Source: Streptomyces niveus | GTDB lineage: Bacteria > Actinomycetota > Actinomycetes > Streptomycetales > Streptomycetaceae | Assembly: GCF_002009175.1 (NCBI RefSeq) | Contig: NZ_CP018047.1 | Span: 6,820,001 to 6,884,000, forward strand | Direction: 5' to 3' | Length of the DNA stretch: 64,000 bases | Part shown: piece by piece, positions 33,102 through 41,720 of the stretch | Layout: each line of letters begins with the position of its first letter | Numbering within the stretch: position 1 is the first letter of the stretch | Made by a program: the position numbers and the translations under genes | Notes under the pieces: model-generated | The model's database searches: none | Seen by the model: only the letters and a program-made list of their open reading frames with translations | What the model was told of the DNA's origin: nothing

Positions 33102-33199
33102 TGCAACGAATCGCCGTACGGGGGCCCGAACACGCAACGATTGCCCCGCCCACACGCAACAGAGGCGCCTTGTCGCGGCGGAAGTCGGAGCCGTACCGT
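33102..33199 (+). promoter_or_regulatory. Promoter and phased repeats upstream of the nitrilase gene
   Basis: TTGTCG (33170-33175), 18-bp spacer, TACCGT (33194-33199) form a good promoter. Upstream, a GCAAC(G/A)-A motif occurs at 33103, 33134 and 33156, with spacings of 31 and 22 bp (about three and two helical turns). Same-face repeats like these suit a wrapping regulator such as Lrp. The rest of the 311-bp gap holds the promoter of the divergent secreted-protein gene, with no other structure. Confidence 0.45.
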
Positions 33200-33240
33200 C
33201 AAGGCGTCCCCCCGAACACCATGACGTCCCGAGGTCTGCC

Positions 33241-34056
33241 ATGCCGTCGTCACGTATCGCCCTGCTCCAGAGCTCCGGCCGGCCCGGCGACGCCGTGAAG
33301 AATCTTGAGATCATCGCGGGCGCGGCCCGTGAGGCGGCGGACGGCGGGGCGGCGCTGCTGGTCTGTCCCGAGATGTTCCTCACCGGATACGCCATCGGCC
33401 CCGACGTGTCCCGGCTGGCCGAGACCGCGGACGGTCCGGCTTCCGAGACCGTGGCCCGTATCGCGGCCGAGCACGGCATCGCGGTCCTGTACGGCTACCC
33501 GGAGCGGTCCGGGGACGGCGCGAGCCTCTACAACTCCGCGCGGCTCGTCGGCCCCGACGGCGCCGTCCTCGCCGACTACCGCAAGACCCATCTCTTCGGC
33601 GGCTTCGAGCAGGAGTGGTTCACACCGGGCGACACCCCGGTCGTACAGGCCGAACTCGGCGGTCTGCGGGTGGGGATCATGATCTGCTACGACGTCGAGT
33701 TCCCGGAGAACGTACGCGCCCACGCACTCGCCGGGACGGATCTGCTGCTGGTGCCCACCGCCCAGATGCACCCCTTCCAGTTCGTCGCCGAAGCGCTCGT
33801 CCCGGTGCGCGCCTTCGAGAACCAGATGTATGTGGCGTACGTGAACCGGACGGGCCCCGAGGGGGAAGGCGGGTCCGCGTTCGAGTTCGTCGGGCTGAGC
33901 TGTCTGGCCGGTCCCGACGGCACCACCCGCGCCCGCGCGGGACGCGGCGAGGAACTGCTCCTCGGCGACGTCGACCCCGAACTGCTGCGGGCATCCCGCG
34001 CCGCCAACCCGTATCTGCGCGACCGGCGGCCCGGCCTGTACGGCTCGCTGAACTGA
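33241..34056 (+). CDS. Nitrilase-superfamily carbon-nitrogen hydrolase (probable amidase)
   Basis: 271 aa. The Glu-Lys-Cys catalytic triad is visible: CPEMFLTGY (Glu near 44), YRKTHLFGG (Lys near 112) and MICYDVEFPE (Cys near 149). Length and motifs fit the amidase branch rather than true nitrilases. The downstream gene encodes a Trp/Phe 2-monooxygenase-like enzyme whose product would be an arylacetamide. This hydrolase is well placed to convert it to the arylacetic acid, replacing the unrelated IaaH amidase of plant-associated bacteria. That coupling is inference. Confidence 0.85.
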   Translation: MPSSRIALLQSSGRPGDAVKNLEIIAGAAREAADGGAALLVCPEMFLTGYAIGPDVSRLAETADGPASETVARIAAEHGIAVLYGYPERSGDGASLYNSARLVGPDGAVLADYRKTHLFGGFEQEWFTPGDTPVVQAELGGLRVGIMICYDVEFPENVRAHALAGTDLLLVPTAQMHPFQFVAEALVPVRAFENQMYVAYVNRTGPEGEGGSAFEFVGLSCLAGPDGTTRARAGRGEELLLGDVDPELLRASRAANPYLRDRRPGLYGSLN

Positions 34057-34062
34057 CCGCGC

Positions 34063-34139
34063 CCGGCCCCGCCCCGTAACACCCGCCCCGCCCCGTAACC
34101 CCGCCCCGCCCCGTAACCCCGCCCCGCCCCGTAACCCCG
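34063..34139. repeat. 18-bp GC-rich tandem repeat, about four copies
   Basis: Units of CGCCCCGCCCCGTAACCC; GTAAC recurs at 34076, 34095, 34113 and 34131 (period 18-19 bp). It fills the gap between the amidase and oxidase genes of what is probably one operon. The copy number is likely to vary between strains. Confidence 0.85.
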
Positions 34140-34190
34140 CCGCTCCCGCTCCCGCCGCTCCCGCCTGTCCCCGCAAGGAGTCCGTACCCC

Positions 34191-35912
34191 ATGACGTCCA
34201 CGGTGCCCACCTCCGTCCCGCACACCGAGGACCGGCCGCCGGCCGGTCTGCCGCCGATCACCATGTTCGGTCCGGACTTCCCGTACGCGTACGACGACTT
34301 CCTCGCCCACCCCGCCGGCGTCGGCCAGATTCCGGCGACCGAGCACGGCGCCGAGGTCGCGGTCATCGGCGGCGGTCTGTCCGGCATCGTCGCCGCGTAC
34401 GAACTGATGAAGATGGGCCTGCGGCCGGTCGTGTACGAGGCCGACCGGATCGGCGGCCGGCTGCGCACGGTGGGCTTCGACGGCTGCGACCCCGAACTGA
34501 CCGCGGAGATGGGCGCGATGCGCTTCCCGCCGTCGTCCACCGCGCTCCAGCACTACATCGACCTGGTGGGCCTGGTCACCGAGCCGTTCCCCAACCCCCT
34601 CGCCCCCGGCACCCCTTCGACCGTCGTGGACCTCAAGGGCGAGTCGCACTACGCGCGGACGATCGACGACCTGCCGCAGGTCTACCGCGATGTGATGGCC
34701 GCCTGGAACGCCTGTCTGGAGGAGGGCGCCGACTTCTCCGACATGAACCTCGCCATGCGCGACCGCGACGTACCGCGCATCCGGGAGATCTGGGCGCGGC
34801 TGGTGGAGAAGCTCGACAACCAGACCTTCTACGGCTTCCTCTGCGACTCCGACGCCTTCAAGTCCTTCCGGCACCGGGAGATCTTCGGCCAGGTCGGCTT
34901 CGGAACGGGCGGCTGGGACACCGACTTCCCCAACTCCATCCTGGAGATCCTGCGCGTCGTCTACTCCGAGGCCGACGACCACCACCGCGGCATCGTCGGC
35001 GGCAGCAGCCAACTGCCGCTGCGGCTCTGGGAGCGCGAACCGGCCAAGATCACGCACTGGCCCCTCGGCACCTCGCTCTCCTCCCTGCACGGCGGCGCGC
35101 CGCGCGGCGCCGTGACCCGGCTGCACCGCACGGCGGGCGACCGGATCACCGTCACCGACGCCTCCGGGGACATCCGCACCTACCGGGCCGCCGTGTTCAC
35201 CGCGCAGTCCTGGCTGCTGCTCTCGAAGATCGACTGCTCGGACTCGCTCTTCCCGATCGACCACTGGACGGCGATGGAGCGCACCCACTACATGGAGTCG
35301 TCCAAGCTGTTCGTGCCGGTGGACCGGCCGTTCTGGCTGGACGAGGCCGTGGACGACAGGGGCGAGCCGACCGGCCGCGACACGATGTCGATGACCCTCA
35401 CCGACCGGATGACGCGCGGTACGTACCTCCTGGACAACGGGCCCGACAAGCCGGCCGTCATCTGCCTCTCCTACACCTGGTGCGACGACAGCCTGAAGTG
35501 GCTGCCGCTCTCGGCGAACGAGCGGATGGAGGTCATGCTGAAGTCGCTCGGCGAGATCTATCCGAAGGTGGACATCCGCAAGCACGTCATCGGCAGCCCG
35601 GTGACGGTGTCATGGGAGAACGAGCCTTATTTCATGGGCGCGTTCAAGGCGAACCTGCCGGGCCACTACCGCTACCAGCGCCGTCTGTTCACCCACTTCA
35701 TGCAGGACCGGCTGCCCGCGGACAAGCGCGGGATCTTCCTCGCGGGGGACGACATCTCGTGGACGGCGGGGTGGGCGGAAGGCGCCGTACAGACCGCGCT
35801 CAACGCCGTGTGGGGTGTGATGACGCACTTCGGCGGCGCCACGGACGCGACGAATCCCGGACCGGGCGACGTGTACGACGAGATCGCCCCGGTCGAACTG
35901 CCGGAGGACTGA
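34191..35912 (+). CDS. Flavin monoamine oxidase, tryptophan/phenylalanine 2-monooxygenase-like
   Basis: 573 aa. The FAD dinucleotide fold VAVIGGGLSGIVAAYELMKM (about 55-74) and GGRLRT follow a 50-residue lead-in as in IaaM. MGAMRFPPSS near 105 is the substrate-side flavin motif, and the C-terminal FAD motif is IFLAGDDISWTAGWAEGAVQ. Length and lead-in fit tryptophan 2-monooxygenase and L-phenylalanine oxidase rather than simple L-amino-acid oxidases. The product would be an amide such as indole-3-acetamide or phenylacetamide. AAGGAG sits 8 bp before the ATG; it is probably co-transcribed with the amidase. Confidence 0.85.
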   Translation: MTSTVPTSVPHTEDRPPAGLPPITMFGPDFPYAYDDFLAHPAGVGQIPATEHGAEVAVIGGGLSGIVAAYELMKMGLRPVVYEADRIGGRLRTVGFDGCDPELTAEMGAMRFPPSSTALQHYIDLVGLVTEPFPNPLAPGTPSTVVDLKGESHYARTIDDLPQVYRDVMAAWNACLEEGADFSDMNLAMRDRDVPRIREIWARLVEKLDNQTFYGFLCDSDAFKSFRHREIFGQVGFGTGGWDTDFPNSILEILRVVYSEADDHHRGIVGGSSQLPLRLWEREPAKITHWPLGTSLSSLHGGAPRGAVTRLHRTAGDRITVTDASGDIRTYRAAVFTAQSWLLLSKIDCSDSLFPIDHWTAMERTHYMESSKLFVPVDRPFWLDEAVDDRGEPTGRDTMSMTLTDRMTRGTYLLDNGPDKPAVICLSYTWCDDSLKWLPLSANERMEVMLKSLGEIYPKVDIRKHVIGSPVTVSWENEPYFMGAFKANLPGHYRYQRRLFTHFMQDRLPADKRGIFLAGDDISWTAGWAEGAVQTALNAVWGVMTHFGGATDATNPGPGDVYDEIAPVELPED

Positions 35913-35978
35913 GGGGGCGGGGGCGCTCAGGTGGTCGGGGGTACGGGGGTACGGGGGAGTTGGGCGGTACGCCGCGGT

Positions 35979-36728
35979 TCAGCCGTACGGCGTGAGCAGA
36001 CATCGCCCCACCAGTCCCACCCCCGCGTCCATCCGCTCCCTGAACTCCTCGGCCAGCGGCGGCACTTCCCGAAGCCCCCGGAGCACCCGCGCCGACGACC
36101 AGGCCGCCTCCAGGGCCCGTTCCAGATTCCAGGAGCCGAGCAGATGCGCGAGCGGGTCACCGACCCGCAGCGTGTCGGGGCCGGCCCGGACCTCGTCGCC
36201 GACCCGTTCCACGAGCTGTGCGAGCGCGTCGCCGACCAGCGCGAACGCCGTCTCCAGCTCGGTCGGTTCGCAGCCGCGCGCCCGGCAGAGGTCCACCGTG
36301 GCGAGCGGCAGGTCGTGCCCGACGTGCGCGTTGACGCCCGCGAGCGCGAACTGCGCGGGGCGTACGCCCGGATGCCGCCGGTACTGGAAGAGCGGCCGCC
36401 AGGCGGCCGGTGCCCGCCCGCCCACGGCCACCGCGTCGACAGTCGCCAGATACCGCTCGACGAGTGCCGAGCGCAGCGCGGACGCTTCCCGCGCGGCGGC
36501 GTGACCGCTGCCGTGACCGCTGCCGTGACCGGTCCCGTGACCGGTCCCGTAACCGTCCCCGTACGACGCCTCGTTGTCGTCGGCGGCCGACAGACAGAGC
36601 CGGTTGAACAGCGCCACCCCGTCACTGTCCGGCCGGTCGGCACGCAGCGCGTCCAGCCGCCGCCAAGCGGAATCGGATGCGCGTCTGTCGTCTTCGGGCC
36701 GGGCCGCGAACAGCTGGATCTCCGCCAT
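35979..36728 (-). CDS. DUF5995 family protein with a Gly-His repeat insert
   Basis: 249 aa. The family pattern is clear: FNRLCLSAADD near residue 41, WRPLFQYRRHPGVRPAQFAL near 110, and GVNAHVGHDLPLATV near 130. The conserved histidines suggest a metal or heme site, but no function is established. Residues about 56-75 are an insert of GTGH/GSGH units coded by five 12-bp repeats, presumably a flexible loop in a surface position. The ATG begins MAEIQLFAARPEDD. It is 85 bp after the uracil permease stop, on the same strand. Confidence 0.75.
   Translation of the reverse strand: MAEIQLFAARPEDDRRASDSAWRRLDALRADRPDSDGVALFNRLCLSAADDNEASYGDGYGTGHGTGHGSGHGSGHAAAREASALRSALVERYLATVDAVAVGGRAPAAWRPLFQYRRHPGVRPAQFALAGVNAHVGHDLPLATVDLCRARGCEPTELETAFALVGDALAQLVERVGDEVRAGPDTLRVGDPLAHLLGSWNLERALEAAWSSARVLRGLREVPPLAEEFRERMDAGVGLVGRCLLTPYG
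36501..36560. repeat. 12-bp tandem repeat, five copies, inside the DUF5995 gene
   Basis: Five units of gtgaccgctgcc/gtgaccggtccc type. The period is a multiple of three, so copy number can change without breaking the frame. Confidence 0.85.
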
Positions 36729-36812
36729 GGGAGGAGCGTTTCAGCCCACAGGTCCGCCGGGTGCCGGGGGGACCGGGACTTCGTCAGAACGAGGGAAGGA
36801 CGGGCCCGCCGG

Positions 36813-38231
36813 TTACGGCTTCGACGCGGGCCTCTGGTCTCCCTCGTCCCCGCTGTCGTACGAGGACGTGCCCGAGTCGAGCAGCGGTCCTTCGCCCTTC
36901 AGATGCGGCGGGGCGAAGGCGCGCAGCACGTGGTAGCCGACGATGACCACGAGCGAGCCGAGCGCGATGCCGCCGAGTTCGAAGCTGTCCGTGAACTTCA
37001 GGCTGACCCCGCCGACGCCGATGATGATGCCCGCCGCGGCCGGCACCAGATTCAGCGGATTGCGCAGATCCACCCCGGCGTTGATCCAGATCTGCGCTCC
37101 GAGCAGACCGATCATGCCGTAGAGGATGACGGTGATCCCGCCCAGCACCCCGCCGGGAATCGCGGCGACGACCGCGCCGAACTTCGGGCAGAGCCCGAAG
37201 AGCAGGGCGAAGCCGGCTGCGGCCCAGTACGCCGCGGTCGAGTACACACGCGTCGCGGCCATCACGCCGATGTTCTCGGAGTACGTGGTGTTGGGCGGTC
37301 CGCCGACAGCGGTGGAGAGCATCGACGCGGCGCCGTCTGCGGCGATCGCCGTGCCCAGCTTGCTGTCGAGCGAGTCGCCGGTCATCTCCCCGACGGCCTT
37401 CACATGCCCGGCGTTCTCCGCGATCAGCGCGATGACGACGGGCAGCGCGACCAGGATCGCCGACCACTCGAAGCTCGGCGCGTGGAAGTCCGGGAGCCCG
37501 ACCCAGTCGGCCTTCCCGACCAGGGAGAGGTCGAGGCGCCAGTGGTCGACGGACTCGGCGCCGCCGACGGGGGAGTGGATCTTGCCGAAGACCTGGTCGA
37601 ACAGCCAGGAGACGCCGTAGCCGAAGAGCAGGCCGAGGAAGATCGCGATACGTGACCAGAAGCCGCGCAGACAGACCACGGCCAGCGCGGTGACCACCAT
37701 CACGAGCAGCGCGGTCCACTGGTCCTGCGGCCAGTACGTCTTGGCGGAGACCGGCGCCAGATTGAACCCGATGAGCATCACGACCGCGCCCGTCACGACC
37801 GGCGGCATCGCGGCGTGGATGATCCGGGCGCCGAACCGCCGTACGGCCAGGCCCGCGAGGAAGAGGACGACGGCGACGACGAGGACCGCGCCGGTCACGG
37901 TGGCGCTGTCGCCGCCGGACGCCCGGATGGTGGCGGCGACCCCGACGAACGACAGTGAGCAGCCGAGATAGCTGGGCACCTGGCCGCGGGTGGCCAGCAG
38001 GAAGATGACCGTCGCGACACCGGACATCATGATCGCGAGGTTCGGGTCGAGGCCCATCAGGACGGGCGCCACGAACGACGCGCCGAACATCGCCACCACG
38101 TGCTGTGCCCCGAGTCCGGCGGTACGGGGCCAGGAGAGCCGTTCGTCGGGCCGTACGACCGCGCCGGGCGCGGGAGTTCGTCCGTCGCCGTGCAGGGTCC
38201 AGCGCACACCGAGCTTCGTGAGGGGCTTCAT
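36813..38231 (-). CDS. NCS2 family uracil/xanthine permease
   Basis: 472 aa with about 14 hydrophobic segments. NCS2 signatures: LGAQHVVAMFGASFVAPVLM near residue 41, ENAGHVKAVGEMTG near 256 and GGPPNTTYSENIGVMAATRV near 295. The NTTYSENIG form is typical of the uracil (UraA-like) branch. It probably imports uracil for salvage by proton symport. A hydrophilic 50-residue C-terminal tail ends the protein. The 152-bp gap to the exporter stop holds no visible element. Confidence 0.9.
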   Translation of the reverse strand: MKPLTKLGVRWTLHGDGRTPAPGAVVRPDERLSWPRTAGLGAQHVVAMFGASFVAPVLMGLDPNLAIMMSGVATVIFLLATRGQVPSYLGCSLSFVGVAATIRASGGDSATVTGAVLVVAVVLFLAGLAVRRFGARIIHAAMPPVVTGAVVMLIGFNLAPVSAKTYWPQDQWTALLVMVVTALAVVCLRGFWSRIAIFLGLLFGYGVSWLFDQVFGKIHSPVGGAESVDHWRLDLSLVGKADWVGLPDFHAPSFEWSAILVALPVVIALIAENAGHVKAVGEMTGDSLDSKLGTAIAADGAASMLSTAVGGPPNTTYSENIGVMAATRVYSTAAYWAAAGFALLFGLCPKFGAVVAAIPGGVLGGITVILYGMIGLLGAQIWINAGVDLRNPLNLVPAAAGIIIGVGGVSLKFTDSFELGGIALGSLVVIVGYHVLRAFAPPHLKGEGPLLDSGTSSYDSGDEGDQRPASKP

Positions 38232-38383
38232 CAGGATGGCTCCACTTTCCGAATCCGGCGCGCGAGAAGATCAGCGTCATGGTAGGGCCTGGCCCCGGCG
38301 GCTCCCGGGCCAGCCCCGTCTTCGCCGTTCCGCACGGTGAACTGCGCGCGGAGCGTTGTCCGTTGACGCGGTTCGTCTCGGTC

Positions 38384-39649
38384 TCAGTCGCCGGACGGGC
38401 TCTTGAGCCCGTCCGGTACGGAAGGCACCGGCTGCGCCGTACCGGCACCCGCATCTGTACCTGCTCCGGCGGCCGGAGCCGTACGCCGGTCCCCGGTCCT
38501 CAGCACACTCGCGCCCAGCACCAGACCGAAGGCCAGCACCGTCACCAGGCCGAACGAGGCCACCAGCGACGTCGCGTCGGCCACCGCGCCGATCGCCGAG
38601 GGGGCGATCAGCCCCGAGGTGTACGTGATGGTCGCGACGCCCGCGATGGCCTGGCTCGGGTTGGGCCCGCTGCGCCCGGCGGCGGCGAAGGCGAGCGGTA
38701 CGACCACCGCCACACCCAGTCCGACGAGGGCGAACCCGCCCATGGCGACAAGGGGATTGGGCGCGAAGACCACCAACGCGCCGCCGAGCGTGGCGGAGAC
38801 GCCGCCCACCCTGACGCACCGCACCGCCCCGAACCGGTCGACGATCCGGTCGCCGAGCAGCCGCGCTATGGCCATGGTGAGCGCGAAGGCCGTGGTGGAC
38901 GCGGCGGCGAGACCGGGGGAGGTGTCCAGTACGTCCTCCAGATACACCGCCGACCAGTCGAGGCTCGCGCCCTCCGCGAAGACCGCGCAGAAGCCCACCC
39001 CGCCGATGAGCAGCGCCGACTTCGGCGGCAGGGCGAAGCGCGGCGGCGGCTCGTCCTCGGGGGTGCTGCGCAGATCGAGCACCCACCGGCAGGCGACCAT
39101 GCCCGTGACGGTGAGCACGGTGGCGGCGATCAGATGGTGCACTCGGGCGTCACTGTCCATATGGGCCGCGAGCGTGCCGCCGGCGGAGCCGAGCAGCGCA
39201 CCCGTGCTCCACATGCCGTGCAGGCTGGACATGATCGACTTGTCGAGCCGGTTCTCGATCTCCACACCGAGGGCGTTCATCGCCACGTCCGACATGCCCG
39301 AGGTCGCGCCGTACACGAACAGCGCCAGACAGAGCGTGACCAGATTGGGGGCGAGCGCCGGCAGCGTGAGGGAGAGCGTCCACAGGGCGAGCAGTCCGCG
39401 CAGCGCCGTACGCGCGCCGAAACGGTGGCTGATCGCGCCGGCCAGCGGCATCGCCACCGAGGCGCCGATCGCGGGGAAGGCGAGCGCGAGCCCCAACTGC
39501 CCGGCGCTCAGCGCCGCGTGGTCCTGGATCCAGGGGATACGCGTCGCGAAACTGCCGGTGACCGCGCCGTGCACACAGAAGACGGCGGCCACGGCGAACC
39601 GCGCCTGCCGCAGTCGCTGTCCGTCGAAGACCGGTGGTCCAGTCGGCAT
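38384..39649 (-). CDS. Major facilitator superfamily transporter
   Basis: 421 aa starting MPTGPPVFDGQRLRQARFAV. Twelve hydrophobic helices are visible, with the intradomain loop GAISHRFGARTALRGLLALW after helix 2 and GDRIVDRFGAVRCVRVGG in the second half. It resembles the group of efflux or sugar-export MFS proteins paired with ROK regulators. Divergent from the ROK gene with a shared operator. A long hydrophilic tail (last 45 aa) is low complexity. Substrate unknown. Confidence 0.85.
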   Translation of the reverse strand: MPTGPPVFDGQRLRQARFAVAAVFCVHGAVTGSFATRIPWIQDHAALSAGQLGLALAFPAIGASVAMPLAGAISHRFGARTALRGLLALWTLSLTLPALAPNLVTLCLALFVYGATSGMSDVAMNALGVEIENRLDKSIMSSLHGMWSTGALLGSAGGTLAAHMDSDARVHHLIAATVLTVTGMVACRWVLDLRSTPEDEPPPRFALPPKSALLIGGVGFCAVFAEGASLDWSAVYLEDVLDTSPGLAAASTTAFALTMAIARLLGDRIVDRFGAVRCVRVGGVSATLGGALVVFAPNPLVAMGGFALVGLGVAVVVPLAFAAAGRSGPNPSQAIAGVATITYTSGLIAPSAIGAVADATSLVASFGLVTVLAFGLVLGASVLRTGDRRTAPAAGAGTDAGAGTAQPVPSVPDGLKSPSGD

Positions 39650-39718
39650 TCGCTTCCGTCCTCCCCGTGCGGCGCGCGGACGCCGTCCCAACAGGTCCCC
39701 AACAGTGCGGCAGTAAAC

Positions 39719-39739
39719 TATCAGGAACCCTGCCTGATA
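39719..39739. promoter_or_regulatory. Operator between MFS and ROK genes
   Basis: Perfect dyad TATCAGG-N7-CCTGATA in the divergent intergenic region. It overlaps candidate -10 boxes in both directions (minus-strand TAGTTT at 39720-39715, plus-strand GATAAAT from 39736). A ROK repressor bound here would close both promoters. Confidence 0.65.
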
Positions 39740-39792
39740 AATAGACGGCAGTGGGAGCGATGAGATCCGCGGACATCTGGAAGGATCCAGCC

Positions 39793-40977
39793 ATGGCGGC
39801 ATCCCCGAGCACGGCACGGGCCATCAACGACCGTCTCGCCCTGGAATTCCTTCAGGACGAGGGCCCGTTGACGGCGGGACAGCTCAAGGCGCTCACCGGG
39901 CTCTCCCGGCCCACCGTCGCCGATCTGGTGGAGCGGCTGCAAGGCTCCGGACTCGTCACGATCGTCGGCGAGACGGGAGGCAGACGCCGCGGCCCGAACG
40001 CCCGGCTGTACGGGCTGGTCGCGGACCGGGCGCACCTCGCGGCGCTCGACGTACGGACGCAGAGCGTCACCGTCGTCGTCACCGACCTTCTCGGCGCGAC
40101 ACTTGCGGAGGCGGTGCTGCCCATCGGCAGCGACACGGGCACCGAACCGGCCGTCGAGGGCGCGGCGGCCCTGCTGGAGCGCACAGCTCGTGAGGCCGGC
40201 GCCGTACGCCTGCACAGCGTGGGCATCGGCGCGCCCGGCCTGATCGACCCGGTGACCGGCGAACTCCGCGAGACCAGCGGACTGCCCGCCTGGCACCGAA
40301 GACTTGTCGCCGCGCTTCAGGAACGTCTGACCGCGACGGTCCTCGTGGAGAACGAGACCAATCTCGCCGCCGTCGCCGAACAGCGCGTCGGCGCCGCCCG
40401 CGACCGGGGCACGGACAGCTTCGTACTGCTGTGGCTCGGCTTCGGCGTGGGCGCCGCCCTCGTCCTGGACGGCAAGGTCCGGCGCGGCGCGTCGGGCGGC
40501 GCCGGTGAGATCGGCTTCCTGCCCGTGCCGGGGACCTCGGGGCTGCCCTCCGCCACCGCCTGCGACGGCGGGTTCCACACGCTCGCCGGCTCGGCGGGCA
40601 TCTGCGAACTCGCCGAGCGCCACGGCCTGTTCGCCGAGGCAGGCCCTCAGGAGCCGCCCGCCGCGGCCGTCGTGCGCGCCGCCCACACGGCGGGCGCCGC
40701 GGGCGACGCCTTCCTCGACGCCCTCGCCGCGCCGCTCGCGGTCGGCGCCGCGGCCATCAGCGCAGTGCTCGACCCCGGCAGGGTCGTCCTGGGGGGCGAG
40801 GTCGGTCAGGCGGGCGGTACGGCGCTGGCGTCCCGCGTCGAGACCCGCCTGGCCGAGATGTCCCCCCTCCGTACGGAGGTTGTGGCGAGTTCCCTGGGCG
40901 GCGCGGCCGTGCTGCGCGGAGCGCTGCTGACGGCGCGGGACGCGGCCCAGAACGACCTGTTCGCCCCACCGGGCTGA
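39793..40977 (+). CDS. ROK family transcriptional regulator
   Basis: 394 aa from the ATG preceded by AAGGA at 7 bp (MAASPSTARAINDRLALEFL); ATG 39760 has worse spacing. The N-terminal MarR-like helix-turn-helix is at about 15-65 (LTAGQLKALTGLSRPTVADL). The sugar-kinase-like fold has VGIGAPGLIDPVTGELRE and VENETNLAAVAEQRVGAARD. The canonical ROK zinc motif CxCGxxGC is replaced by TACDGGFH, so zinc binding is probably lost. It likely controls itself and the divergent MFS exporter in response to a sugar. Confidence 0.85.
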   Translation: MAASPSTARAINDRLALEFLQDEGPLTAGQLKALTGLSRPTVADLVERLQGSGLVTIVGETGGRRRGPNARLYGLVADRAHLAALDVRTQSVTVVVTDLLGATLAEAVLPIGSDTGTEPAVEGAAALLERTAREAGAVRLHSVGIGAPGLIDPVTGELRETSGLPAWHRRLVAALQERLTATVLVENETNLAAVAEQRVGAARDRGTDSFVLLWLGFGVGAALVLDGKVRRGASGGAGEIGFLPVPGTSGLPSATACDGGFHTLAGSAGICELAERHGLFAEAGPQEPPAAAVVRAAHTAGAAGDAFLDALAAPLAVGAAAISAVLDPGRVVLGGEVGQAGGTALASRVETRLAEMSPLRTEVVASSLGGAAVLRGALLTARDAAQNDLFAPPG

Positions 40978-41003
40978 CACCGGACCGGACGACCGATCCG
41001 GTG
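40978..41003. terminator. Terminator after the ROK gene, abutting the mobile element
   Basis: CACCGGA (40978-40984) pairs with TCCGGTG (40997-41003) directly after the ROK stop. The last two bases may already belong to the left end of the transposon. Confidence 0.6.
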
Positions 41004-41009
41004 TCCTCC

Positions 41010-41076
41010 GACAACGAATCTTGTTCGATTGCCACCGAAGTCTGACGAACCGTACTTTCCTGTCATCGAAGCTTGA
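41010..41076 (+). repeat. Left-end transposase-binding repeats
   Basis: Three motif copies: GACAACGAATCTTG (41010), TTGCCACCGAAGTCTGA (41029) and TGTCATCGAAGCTTGA (41061). The CGAA cores are at 41015, 41036 and 41067. Copies 1 and 2 match the right end almost base for base. Confidence 0.8.
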
Positions 41077-41092
41077 GCACTCGGGGCAGTCG

Positions 41093-41720
41093 GTGGACTG
41101 GGGCGTGGTGGGGGCACCTGCGTGTGCGTACGGGGATGCAGAGTTATCGGCCTTTGAACTGGACTTTTCTGTGTCGGGTGAGTGGGTGCGGGTGCGGGTG
41201 CCGCTGGCCGAGGGGTGGAGTACGCGGTTCGAGGAGGCCGAGCCGGTTCGTGGCTTCCGGTGGGACAAGGGGGCCCGGGGCTTCGCGGGCTGGTACTACG
41301 CGGTCAGCGCGGGGGACTCGATCGGGTTCGAGTCCTGGCTGGAGCGGGACCGACTGATCCTGCTGGACCGGGACCCGGACGTCGCGGGGGTGGCCTCGCA
41401 GCCGTTCTGGCTGCACTGACACGACGGCCGCGCCCTCGTTGGCACGCGTCGGACTACTTCGTACGCCTCGCGGACGGACGAGCGCGCCTGGTCGACGTCC
41501 GGGCCGACGACCAGATCGACGAGGCGTCCGCGGAGGTCTTCGCGGCCACGGATCGGGCCTGCCGGGCGATGGCGAACGTGCGGTGGCTGGTGCGTTACCG
41601 CAGGGCCAGGTCCGCCCGTCGGCCGGACGTCGTGGACGGTCTGCTGGAGCTGTTCGCCGAGCCGGGACCGGTGAGGGCCGGGGCAGAGCGGGTGGGCGAT
41701 CCGCTGCTGGTGCTCGGGAC
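41093..41720 (+). pseudogene. tnsA: TnsA-like heteromeric transposase endonuclease subunit, broken
   Basis: The N-terminal part reads VPLAEGWSTRFEEAEPVRGF, WYYAVSAGDSIGFESWLERD, then ILLDRDPDVAGVASQPFWLH, the TnsA-like nuclease pattern of Streptomyces elements. The frame then hits TGA at 41417-41419, where relatives have TGG (Trp). About 25 bp later the homology continues in another frame (ASDYFVRLADGRARLVDVRA, containing the D-x-R-A nuclease strand). A stretch between CRAM and ANVRWLVRYR is missing. Stop, frameshift and deletion make it non-functional. Confidence 0.8.
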
